This document shows positions 1-5,285 of a stretch of 7,478 bases of DNA, piece after piece (position 1 is the stretch's first letter; each line of letters opens with the position of its first letter). The stretch spans positions 1 to 7,478 of the forward strand of contig DAICZI010000070.1 in assembly GCA_027311205.1 (NCBI GenBank). The letters run 5' to 3'. The DNA comes from Beijerinckiaceae bacterium (GTDB lineage: Bacteria; Pseudomonadota; Alphaproteobacteria; Rhizobiales; Beijerinckiaceae). The notes under the pieces are model-generated. The model was not told the DNA's origin. It worked only from the letters and a program-made list of their open reading frames with translations, and searched no databases. Both the position numbers and the translations under genes were made by a program.

Positions 1-1
1 A

Positions 2-187
2 GATAACGCCACAAATACTGCCAAGGCCATTGTCTGGTGGGCTGGCGGGGTTCCCGCAGGGACTGTCGATGGCCTCTACATGCCTGTCGGCTTGGCCATC
101 AACCCAAGCAACAATGCGGCGGGTCAAGGCATGTCGTTTTGCGAGATGAATACCTCAGGCTGGATCGAAGCCAGTGCCGAACTTTAG
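2..187 (+). CDS. C-terminal end of a phage tail/fibre-like protein (partial)
   Basis: An open frame enters from the left edge and ends at TAG 185-187, giving 61 residues and no start codon in the window. The readable end is rich in small residues, Gly, Asn and Trp: it includes IVWWAGGVPAGTVDGLYMPV and ends CEMNTSGWIEASAEL. That composition suits a beta-rich phage structural or tip protein, but I do not recognise a named family. The phage assignment rests mainly on the genes downstream: a tail-associated protein, a permuted NlpC/P60-like protein and a GH108 endolysin. Its stop codon overlaps the ribosome binding site of the next gene (AGGAG, 186-190), so the two are probably translated from one message. 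Coding status is likely; the function is inferred. Confidence 0.6.
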   Translation, partial: DNATNTAKAIVWWAGGVPAGTVDGLYMPVGLAINPSNNAAGQGMSFCEMNTSGWIEASAEL

Positions 188-190
188 GAG
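186..190 (+). promoter_or_regulatory. Ribosome binding site deciding the start at 196
   Basis: AGGAG shares its first two bases with the stop codon of the preceding frame and lies 5 nt before ATG 196. It fixes that start and implies coupled translation of the two tail-type genes. Confidence 0.6.
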
Positions 191-195
191 CCCCC

Positions 196-639
196 ATGAC
201 CTACACCCTGCATATGGCCGGTGTCCCCGGCGTTGTCCGTGACGCCGACGGCGCGGGTATCCCCGATGATCCGGGCAATCGCGATTGGCAGGCCTATCAA
301 AGCTGGCTGAAGGCGGGGCATCAGCCTCATCCCGCACCTGTTGCTGCCCCGATGGTGGTTCACAGCGTGACCCGTCGGCAATTTTTTCAGGCAGCAGCCC
401 AAAGCGGGCTTGTCACCCAAGGCGAGGCGCTGGGGCTTCTGGCCACAGGAACCATGCCGGAAAAGTTGGAAAAGGCGGTGCAGTTGCTGCCTGCAGCCGA
501 TCAATACCCGGCACGCATGATGATCACTGGCGAACCATCCTTCGCCCGCAACAACGCCCTTCTGGTGCATCTCGGCACGGCATTGGGTCTGACCGCCCAG
601 CAGTTCGACGCCCTGTTTCAGGCGGCAGCGAGCGCATGA
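196..639 (+). CDS. Phage tail-associated protein (fibre/assembly-like), hypothetical
   Basis: A 147-aa protein. I chose ATG 196 over the upstream in-frame ATG at 37 because AGGAG (186-190) sits 5 nt before it and the longer version would overlap the partial tail gene in another frame. Residues 22-43 contain IPDDPGNRDWQAYQSWLKAG, a proline/tryptophan-rich motif of the D-P-x-N-x-D-W-x-x-Y-x-x-W-L-x-x-G kind, seen in small tail-fibre and fibre-assembly-associated phage proteins. A low-complexity Ala/Pro/His hinge (about 42-53) leads to a helical C-terminal half beginning VTRRQFFQAAAQSG, a module type common at the ends of small tail proteins. There is no signal peptide or membrane segment. It probably belongs to the same structural module as the upstream partial gene. 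The exact role (structural piece or chaperone) cannot be decided here. Confidence 0.7.
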   Translation: MTYTLHMAGVPGVVRDADGAGIPDDPGNRDWQAYQSWLKAGHQPHPAPVAAPMVVHSVTRRQFFQAAAQSGLVTQGEALGLLATGTMPEKLEKAVQLLPAADQYPARMMITGEPSFARNNALLVHLGTALGLTAQQFDALFQAAASA

Positions 640-683
640 GCGTTGATGCGCCCTGAACCCAACGCCTTCATCACAGGTGCCCC

Positions 684-1172
684 ATGATTTATTCACAAGC
701 CCGCCGGCGGATCAGATCCGGCGATGTTCTGGCATGGCGCGGCCAAGGCCGGATCTCCGATTTTATCCGCCGCGTCACCGGCGGCGATTATTCGCATGTC
801 GCGCTGGCCTGGTGGTGCCGCGATCATCTCTATGTGATCCAGTCACAAGGCGGTGACGAGACCGGGATTTTCCGGCTGTCGAAGCGGGTACGCGAGGGCG
901 ACATTGATTGGCTGACCACGGGCATCACCTGGACACCCGCGCTTGAAGCCCATGCGCTCGACCTGCTCGACAAGGATTATTCCTACCTTGCATGTGCGGC
1001 TGTCGGGCTCGGTTTGACGCCACCCAGGGGCGGGCAGGTTTGCTCGCTCCTCTGCGCTGACGTGCTCGACCATGCCGGTTTGAAACTGGCACGCCGGGGC
1101 ATGACGCCGGAAGCCCTGGTGCAAGACCTGCTGGCGCTCGGCCATGAGCGCGTGACACTTCTGCCCGCATAA
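684..1172 (+). CDS. Circularly permuted NlpC/P60-like (YiiX/YaeF-type) papain-fold protein
   Basis: A 162-aa protein. It opens with RSGDVLAWRGQG (11-22) and continues TGGDYSHVALAW (32-43). In YiiX/YebB-type permuted NlpC/P60 proteins the catalytic His comes first in such a SHVA motif (here H38) and the catalytic Cys comes late in a CS motif (here C120 in GGQVCSLLCADVL, with C124 as an alternative). A YSYLACAAVGLGL helix (99-111) precedes the Cys, as is usual in the family. There is no signal peptide or membrane anchor. Family members are thiol hydrolases or acyltransferases acting on peptides or lipids. Next to a GH108 endolysin a peptidoglycan peptidase role is attractive, but that is inference. 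Start: ATG 684 with a modest AGGTG at 675-679. The gap to the tail gene is 44 nt, and that to the endolysin start is 91 nt. Confidence 0.8.
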   Translation: MIYSQARRRIRSGDVLAWRGQGRISDFIRRVTGGDYSHVALAWWCRDHLYVIQSQGGDETGIFRLSKRVREGDIDWLTTGITWTPALEAHALDLLDKDYSYLACAAVGLGLTPPRGGQVCSLLCADVLDHAGLKLARRGMTPEALVQDLLALGHERVTLLPA

Positions 1173-1248
1173 TTCTGACGTGGAGCACAGGGCGAACCAC
1201 GACCGCCGGTGCTGCCGCGTGATGCCCATCCATTTCTCAATTATCAAC

Positions 1249-1254
1249 AGGGAG
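1249..1254 (+). promoter_or_regulatory. Ribosome binding site of the endolysin
   Basis: AGGGAG lies 9 nt before ATG 1264. It places the endolysin start directly before the GH108 domain and argues against the longer readings from GTG 1180 or ATG 1222. Confidence 0.6.
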
Positions 1255-1263
1255 ATCGCCGCC

Positions 1264-2061
1264 ATGCGCGCCAATTTCGATGCCGCCCTTGCTTTGACTC
1301 TGCGCTGGGAGGGTGGTTACAGCGACAATCCCGCTGATCCGGGTGGTGCCACGAATTTTGGCGTGACGCGCGCGACTTTGGCGCATGCACGCGGGCGAGC
1401 GGTGTCCAAAGCTGAAGTGAGGGCACTGACCAAAGCCGAAGCGGCGGCAATTTACCGACAGCTTTACTGGGATAAAATCGTCGGTGACAGTCTGCCCAGC
1501 GGGCTGGATGGCGCGGTGTTTGATTGCGCCGTCAATTCCGGGCCCGCGCGGGCTTTGGCCTATTTGCGGCAAGTGGTCGGCGTTGCTCCCGGCTTGCGTG
1601 CGCAAGAGCGCCTTGTCGCGGCACTTGCCGCGCTGCCTGCCGACGAAATTATCCGACGCTACACAAAGGCACGGCTGGCCTTTCTTGAGCGCTTGAAAGC
1701 CTTTCGCATTTTCGGGCGCGGCTGGAAGGCGCGGGTGCTGGCGGTGGAAGCCGCCGCGCTGAGCCTGGCCGCCCCATCCTCTGCCGTCGCTTTGGGCGGC
1801 GGTGTCACCGGGGTGCCAGTGCACCCGCAACAACAAGGAGTTATCATGGAAACAGCTGGAAAAAACATGGGCGAGACCAAGCCGTTCTATGCTTCGCAAA
1901 CGGTGTGGTCGGCGCTGGCGGTCATCGGCTCGTCCGCCTGCGGCGGCGTGCTTGCGTGGCGCACCGGCAACATCGGGGCTTTTGGATCAGCGTTGACGGC
2001 GCTGCTCGGTGGCATCAATGCCATTGTCGGGCGTTATCGCGCTGTCGCCAAAATTGGCTGA
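1264..2061 (+). CDS. GH108 endolysin (N-acetylmuramidase) with C-terminal holin-like membrane segment
   Basis: A 265-aa protein. Residues 13-35 carry LRWEGGYSDNPADPGG followed by ATNFGVT, the signature of glycosyl hydrolase family 108, with E16 the expected catalytic acid. The region around 80-175, including AVFDCAVNSGPARA (D87), matches the peptidoglycan-binding domain usual at the GH108 C-terminus. The enzyme should cleave the glycan backbone of peptidoglycan during phage lysis. No N-terminal signal peptide is seen. After a Pro/Val/Gln linker (about 177-194) the frame continues into two hydrophobic stretches (about 213-232 and 237-256) ending GRYRAVAKIG, which resembles a small phage holin. 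The linker holds a strong internal ribosome binding site and start (ATG 1846), so fusion and free holin may both be made. ATG 1264 is chosen because AGGGAG lies at 1249-1254; upstream GTG 1180 and ATG 1222 lack such a site. Confidence 0.88.
   Translation: MRANFDAALALTLRWEGGYSDNPADPGGATNFGVTRATLAHARGRAVSKAEVRALTKAEAAAIYRQLYWDKIVGDSLPSGLDGAVFDCAVNSGPARALAYLRQVVGVAPGLRAQERLVAALAALPADEIIRRYTKARLAFLERLKAFRIFGRGWKARVLAVEAAALSLAAPSSAVALGGGVTGVPVHPQQQGVIMETAGKNMGETKPFYASQTVWSALAVIGSSACGGVLAWRTGNIGAFGSALTALLGGINAIVGRYRAVAKIG
1835..1840 (+). promoter_or_regulatory. Internal ribosome binding site inside the endolysin frame
   Basis: AAGGAG, with TTATC as a 5-nt spacer, precedes the in-frame ATG 1846. 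This is one of the best Shine-Dalgarno/start pairs in the window. The CAA CAA CAA GGA GTT tract is read in the long protein as the odd linker Gln-Gln-Gln-Gly-Val, which fits a former intergenic ribosome binding site absorbed into one frame. Confidence 0.6.
1846..2061 (+). CDS. Candidate internally initiated holin-like membrane protein nested in the endolysin frame
   Basis: In-frame initiation at ATG 1846 would give a 71-aa protein, METAGKNMGETKPFYASQ and onward. It has a short polar N-terminus, two hydrophobic segments (about residues 19-38 and 43-62 of this product) with a short WRTGN turn between, and a basic end, RYRAVAK. Small size, paired membrane segments and a position directly after an endolysin are typical of holins or holin-like proteins, which time release or access of the endolysin. 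A second in-frame ATG seven codons later (1867) recalls the dual starts of some holins, but it lacks its own clear ribosome binding site. The alternative is that this is only a membrane anchor of a fused enzyme. Internal initiation is supported by the AAGGAG site but is not proved. Confidence 0.55.
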   Translation: METAGKNMGETKPFYASQTVWSALAVIGSSACGGVLAWRTGNIGAFGSALTALLGGINAIVGRYRAVAKIG

Positions 2062-2082
2062 AAGCCCCCGCGCTGAGGCCAA

Positions 2083-2102
2083 GCGCCCCAAAATTCGGGC
2101 GC
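2083..2102 (+). terminator. Weak terminator-like hairpin after the phage lysis gene
   Basis: GCGCCC (2083-2088) pairs perfectly with GGGCGC (2097-2102) around an 8-nt AT-rich loop, 22 nt after the endolysin stop. No U-run follows, so it is not a canonical intrinsic terminator. It could slow transcription or protect a 3' end. Low confidence. Confidence 0.25.
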
Positions 2103-2104
2103 AC

Positions 2105-2132
2105 TTGCGACCTTGGCCGGATTTGCTATTTT
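2105..2132 (+). promoter_or_regulatory. Possible promoter for the PepSY-like/regulator/kinase operon
   Basis: TTGCGA (2105-2110) and TATTTT (2127-2132) are separated by 16 nt. The -10-like box is preceded by TG at 2124-2125, giving an extended -10 form. Each box matches 4 of 6 consensus bases. A start near 2139 would leave about 100 nt of untranslated leader before ATG 2238. It is the best candidate in the only gap before the operon, but weak by sequence alone. Confidence 0.3.
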
Positions 2133-2237
2133 CCGCCAACCGGTGATCTCGCGGCCAGCTTTGGTCGCGCGATTACGTTTTTGCCCGAGCGCACTCATTC
2201 ATGGCCGGTTCAGACGGCTTGTAGCAGACAATGTCCG

Positions 2238-2615
2238 ATGAAAATTTTCAGAATGCCAAAGTCTTGGAATGTTGCTGCGATGATTGCGCCATTGTTGTTT
2301 TTTGCGTCACTGGGCAATGCCGCAGGGCTGAAGCCAAAACCTGTGACCCAATGCCTCTCGGTAAGCGAGGCGCGTGTGGCGATCCGCACGCACAGACTGG
2401 CGCGATCATTCCCGATCATGCGGCATGTGGCCGCGCATTATCGCAGCGAGGCGCTGGGCGGCAAGCTCTGCCAAAAGGGCGACCGCTTCTTCTATGTCAT
2501 CACGCTCTTGCGCCATGATGGCCATGTGTTGCACGTCATTGCCGATGCCCATGACGGTGATTTTGACAAAGGTGCCGACAAGGACAATGAAATACACGTA
2601 CGCATCAAAAAATAG
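2238..2615 (+). CDS. Secreted PepSY-like small protein upstream of the two-component system
   Basis: A 125-aa precursor with a Sec-type signal peptide: basic start MKIFRMPK, hydrophobic core about 12-25, likely cleavage after GNA (residue 28). The mature part is about 97 aa and periplasmic. It has an SVSEAR helix (41-46), then GGKLCQKGDRFFYVITLLRHDG (74-95) and HVIADAHDG (99-107), the beta-hairpin and D-A-x-x-G ending typical of PepSY-like domains. Two cysteines, C39 and C78, could form a disulfide. ATG 2238 is preferred; ATG 2253 is a near alternative, and neither has a good ribosome binding site. It lies 17 nt before the regulator gene. In Sinorhizobium meliloti the small periplasmic protein FeuN is encoded just upstream of feuP and inhibits FeuQ. 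This protein occupies the analogous place, but homology to FeuN is not shown. Confidence 0.78.
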   Translation: MKIFRMPKSWNVAAMIAPLLFFASLGNAAGLKPKPVTQCLSVSEARVAIRTHRLARSFPIMRHVAAHYRSEALGGKLCQKGDRFFYVITLLRHDGHVLHVIADAHDGDFDKGADKDNEIHVRIKK

Positions 2616-2632
2616 GGCGGAAGGTGCTGACC

Positions 2633-3313
2633 ATGCGGTTATTGGTAGTTGAAGATGACCGCGATTTGAATCGGCAGTTGGTCACCGCGCTGGAACAGGC
2701 CGGCTACGCAGTTGATAAGGCGTTCGACGGCGAGGAAGGGTTTTTTCTCGGCGAGACCGAGCCCTATGACGCGGTGGTGCTTGATTTGGGCTTGCCGGGC
2801 CGCGACGGAATTTCGGTTTTAAGCGAATGGCGCAAGATCGGGCGCAAGATGCCGGTGCTGATTCTGACAGCACGCGATCGCTGGAGCGACAAGGTGCGCG
2901 GATTCGATTCCGGCGCGGATGATTATGTCGCCAAGCCCTTCCACATGGAAGAAATTCTGGCGCGGTTGCGCGCGCTGGTGCGCCGTTCCGCTGGTCTGGC
3001 GTCCAGCGAACTCGCCTGCGGCCCCGTTCGTCTTGATACCAAGGCCGGGCGCGTGCTGGTCGAGGGCAACCCGATCAAGCTGACCTCACACGAATTCCGG
3101 CTTCTGTCCTATTTGATGCACCATACCGGGCGGGTGATTTCACGCACCGAATTGGTCGAGCATTTATACGATCAGGATTTCGATCGCGATTCCAACACGA
3201 TCGAGGTCTTTGTCGGCAGATTGCGCAAGAAGCTGGGTGTCGACGTCATCCAAACCATTCGTGGCCTTGGTTATCTGGTGGTTGAGCCCGGCTCCAATCC
3301 GTCTGGCAGCTGA
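2633..3313 (+). CDS. feuP: OmpR/PhoP-family response regulator, FeuP-like
   Basis: A 226-aa cytoplasmic DNA-binding regulator of normal family length. The receiver domain (1-115) has acidic D8 and D9, the phosphoacceptor D51 in VVLDLGLPGRDG, T79 in LILTARDRWSD and K101 in DDYVAKPF. The C-terminal winged helix (about 127-219) contains KLTSHEFRLLSYLMHH, the recognition-helix region DSNTIEVFVGRLRKKLG and the ending IRGLGYLV. The tight match to what I recall of rhizobial FeuP (GEEGFFLGETEPYD, SSELACGPVRLDTK) supports the symbol. ATG 2633 is chosen over GTG 2624 because the GGAAGG site (2619-2624) suits it and the protein then starts with the usual MRLLVVEDD. The kinase gene begins directly after its stop. 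FeuPQ in rhizobia responds to envelope/osmotic conditions and controls cyclic glucan export (ndvA) in S. meliloti; targets here are unknown. Confidence 0.93.
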   Translation: MRLLVVEDDRDLNRQLVTALEQAGYAVDKAFDGEEGFFLGETEPYDAVVLDLGLPGRDGISVLSEWRKIGRKMPVLILTARDRWSDKVRGFDSGADDYVAKPFHMEEILARLRALVRRSAGLASSELACGPVRLDTKAGRVLVEGNPIKLTSHEFRLLSYLMHHTGRVISRTELVEHLYDQDFDRDSNTIEVFVGRLRKKLGVDVIQTIRGLGYLVVEPGSNPSGS

Positions 3314-4711
3314 ATGATTCGTTGGCCAAAGCTCTGGGCCCCGCATCGCGGTTCCATCGCGTTCCGGTTGTTCGTTTCCTCGACATTCTGGAGTCTGGTG
3401 ATCCTGCTTGGCGCAGGCATTGCCTTGTCGGCGCTCTACCGGCACACCGCCGAGGCTGATTTCGATAACCGCCTTGATGTTTACATGCATGCGCTGATCG
3501 CCGATGTGGCGACGGCCGATGATCCGGCAACCGTCATGCCGACGCATCTGGGCGAGCCCCTGTTCGAGATTTCCCTCTCGGGCTGGTATTGGCAGATCAC
3601 GCGACTGGACGGCGCAGACAAGGCCATACGCACGTCGCGCTCGCTGTTTACCAGCCATTTGCCGCGCCTTGCCGATGAGGGTCTTCCCTCAGGTGAGGGC
3701 GGCGCACGGCAGGGCTATGTCATCGGCCCGGATGCACGGGTGCTGCGTCAGGTTGAACGGGTGATCGATGTGGGGGCTGAGGGCAACTATCTCGTGCAGG
3801 TGGCGGCCACCACGGGCGACATGGAAGCTAATATCGATAAATTCCAACTGGCCTTGGCCGCGACGTTTCTGGCTTTGGCCCTGGCGCTGATCGGCACCAG
3901 CGCTTTGCAGGTGCATTATGGGCTTGAGCCGCTGCGCCGCCTGCAGGAAGGCGTGGGCGATATCAGGCGCGGCGGGCGCGAGCATATTGAGGGCACCTTC
4001 CCGGCAGATATTGCGCCACTGGCCGCCGAGCTCAACCTGCTGATCGACGCCAACCGCGCCATAGTCGAGCGCGCCCGCACGCAGGTTGGCAATCTTGCCC
4101 ATGCGCTGAAAACGCCGCTCAGCATCATTGCCAACGAAAGCGATGCCGACCCGGCGCAGTTCTCGGCCAAGGTGCGCGAACAAGCGCATCTCATGCGCGA
4201 CCAGGTGAGTTTTTATCTCGACCGTGCCCGCATGGCAGCGCGCGCTGGTGCCTTTGGCCGGTCGACCGACGTCCTGCCGGTGCTTGAATCCTTGTTGCGA
4301 ACCTTTGGCAAAATCTATCCCGAACGAAGCGTGCATCTGGCCAATCCATCCGGGCTCGCGCCCAAATTTGCCGGCGAGCAGCAAGACCTTGAAGAAATGT
4401 TCGGCAACCTCATCGACAATGCCTGCAAATGGGCTGCCGGGACGGTGGTGATCACATTGTCAGAATCGCGTGATGCGGCGGCGCGCAACTTGATCCGGGT
4501 GGACATTGACGATGATGGCCCCGGCCTGCCGGAGGCCTTGCGAACGGCAGCGCTGGCCCGCGGACGCCGGTTGGATGAAACCAAGCCCGGCTCGGGCCTC
4601 GGGTTGTCGATTGTCGTGGAACTGGCCGAACTTTATCATGGCACGCTATCGCTGGCGACCAGCCCGCAAAAAGGACTGCGCGCCAGCCTGAGCCTGCCGG
4701 GGATTGAGTGA
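3314..4711 (+). CDS. feuQ: Sensor histidine kinase, FeuQ/PhoQ-like
   Basis: A 465-aa inner-membrane kinase. TM1 is at about 18-41, a periplasmic sensor domain of about 130 residues follows (about 43-175), and TM2 is at about 177-200. A HAMP-like linker begins YGLEPLRRLQEGVGDIRRG. The H-box is VGNLAHALKTPLSIIANE with phosphoacceptor H263. The ATP-binding domain has the N-box LIDNACKWA (N369), G1 DDDGPGLP (399-406) and G2 GSGLGLSIV (426-434). The NLAHALKTPL H-box is of the PhoQ/FeuQ kind. All residues needed for kinase activity appear present. ATG 3314 follows the regulator TGA with no gap and no strong ribosome binding site, so translation is probably coupled. It should phosphorylate the regulator encoded just upstream; the PepSY-like protein is a candidate periplasmic partner. 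The ligand is unknown. Confidence 0.93.
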   Translation: MIRWPKLWAPHRGSIAFRLFVSSTFWSLVILLGAGIALSALYRHTAEADFDNRLDVYMHALIADVATADDPATVMPTHLGEPLFEISLSGWYWQITRLDGADKAIRTSRSLFTSHLPRLADEGLPSGEGGARQGYVIGPDARVLRQVERVIDVGAEGNYLVQVAATTGDMEANIDKFQLALAATFLALALALIGTSALQVHYGLEPLRRLQEGVGDIRRGGREHIEGTFPADIAPLAAELNLLIDANRAIVERARTQVGNLAHALKTPLSIIANESDADPAQFSAKVREQAHLMRDQVSFYLDRARMAARAGAFGRSTDVLPVLESLLRTFGKIYPERSVHLANPSGLAPKFAGEQQDLEEMFGNLIDNACKWAAGTVVITLSESRDAAARNLIRVDIDDDGPGLPEALRTAALARGRRLDETKPGSGLGLSIVVELAELYHGTLSLATSPQKGLRASLSLPGIE

Positions 4712-4775
4712 CGGATGAATGCGGCACAGCCCCGACCAGCGCCATTGCCTAGGATTCATGAGTCATGGAAGCCAG

Positions 4776-4818
4776 TTGCAAGCGACTTGCCAATCCGGCA
4801 GAATATGGTGCTTGCAAG
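4776..4818 (+). promoter_or_regulatory. Possible promoter and repeated CTTGC/GCAAG operator-like motifs before the lipoprotein gene
   Basis: TTGCAA (4776-4781) and CAGAAT (4799-4804) with a 17-nt spacer form a weak sigma-70-like promoter. The same stretch holds an inverted repeat GCAAG-CGA-CTTGC (4778-4790), a palindrome CTTGCAAG (4811-4818), and TTGCAAG repeated directly at 4776-4782 and 4812-4818, starts 36 nt apart. The gap after the kinase gene is 133 nt, enough for a separate promoter. A regulator binding here is inference. Confidence 0.35.
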
Positions 4819-4844
4819 TGTTCGGTCCGGGCCAGGGGTGCGTT

Positions 4845-5273
4845 ATGAAGCGGAAAGTCATTGTCACAGGGCTCCTGCCCTTGTTGGTCGCCGGGTGTCA
4901 GTCGGTTGCGCCTCACCCTGTCGTGCCGGTGGCGGCACCCGTCATGCCGATGGCCGCGGCCAAACCCGTCGGGCCACCGCCCGTGCAAGGCGTGCTTGCT
5001 GGCTCGCTCGGAGCGGACCTCAGTTCCAAAGACCGCCGGGTGGCGTTCAACAGCCTGCTGGCAGCGCTGAATTCCGGCAAGAGGCAGAGTTGGCGCGGCA
5101 CCGGCACGGTATTTGGTTATGCAACACCGCAGCCAGGTTCAAGCGTAGCGGCATTGGCTGATTTCGCTTGCAGCACCTATGAGATGCACGTTTTCGTCAA
5201 TGGTCGGGGCCGCACCGGCAGCGGCAAGGCGTGCAAAGGCGCCGATGGCACCTGGACTTTCACAAACAGCTAG
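4845..5273 (+). CDS. Small outer-membrane lipoprotein, 17-kDa surface antigen / RT0821-like
   Basis: A 142-aa precursor. MKRKVIVTGLLPLLVAGC is a lipoprotein signal peptide with lipobox LVAGC and C18 as the lipidated residue. A Pro/Ala/Val-rich spacer (about 19-50) would lead away from the membrane. The C-terminal part (about 60-142) includes LLAALNSGKRQSWRGTG, a conserved-type Cys in DFACSTYEMHVFVNG, and GKACKGADGTWTF, resembling the R-x-W ... C-R-x-[YF] ... G-x-A-C-x-x-x-D-G-x-W pattern of the rickettsial 17-kDa/RT0821-Lpp0805 surface protein C-terminal domain. The role in that family is structural or unknown. ATG 4845 is chosen for the lipobox and AGGGG at 4834-4838; the open frame extends upstream to 4719 but that part resembles nothing. 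The frame also stays open for 29 codons after its TAG. It lies between the kinase and ccmI and may be a target of the regulator. Confidence 0.8.
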   Translation: MKRKVIVTGLLPLLVAGCQSVAPHPVVPVAAPVMPMAAAKPVGPPPVQGVLAGSLGADLSSKDRRVAFNSLLAALNSGKRQSWRGTGTVFGYATPQPGSSVAALADFACSTYEMHVFVNGRGRTGSGKACKGADGTWTFTNS

Positions 5274-5285
5274 TGGTTTTCGTCC

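Larger units (their letters stand above)
2062..2237 (+). other. Junction between phage module and chromosomal regulator operon
   Basis: This 176-nt stretch without a convincing gene separates the endolysin/holin frame from the PepSY-like gene. It contains a GC-rich hairpin (2083-2102), a possible promoter (2105-2132) and a short direct repeat, CCAAAATT, at 2048-2055 and 2088-2095. No tRNA end, integrase, spanin gene or obvious attachment core is visible. Codon use looks the same on both sides, so any transfer is not recent or came from a similar genome. Confidence 0.5.

Noticed and set aside
184..696. A 170-codon antisense open frame opposite the tail-associated gene
   Set aside because: The sense gene has a ribosome binding site coupled to the previous stop, and the antisense translation is low-complexity with scattered Cys and His.
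1180..1263. N-terminal extension of the endolysin from GTG 1180 or ATG 1222
   Set aside because: The added residues are not hydrophobic enough for a signal peptide and neither start has a ribosome binding site as good as the AGGGAG before ATG 1264.
1237..1899. A 220-codon antisense open frame opposite the endolysin
   Set aside because: It lies entirely opposite a gene with clear GH108 motifs; its translation is Cys/His/Arg/Gln-rich with no recognisable motif, as expected for the complement of GC-rich coding DNA.
1..2061. A gene transfer agent cluster
   Set aside because: The visible order (tail end, small tail-associated protein, permuted NlpC/P60-like protein, GH108 with holin) does not match the gp12-gp15 order of the alphaproteobacterial gene transfer agent, although the part left of the window is unseen.
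1905..2237. Extension of the PepSY-like gene upstream to 1905
   Set aside because: It would overlap the holin-like segment in another frame, and the signal peptide begins only at 2238.
3689..4384. A 231-codon antisense open frame opposite the histidine kinase
   Set aside because: The sense strand encodes an intact kinase with all catalytic boxes; the antisense product shows no domain and no good ribosome binding site.
4719..4844. Extension of the lipoprotein gene upstream to 4719
   Set aside because: The lipobox must be near the N-terminus, and AGGGG sits just before ATG 4845.
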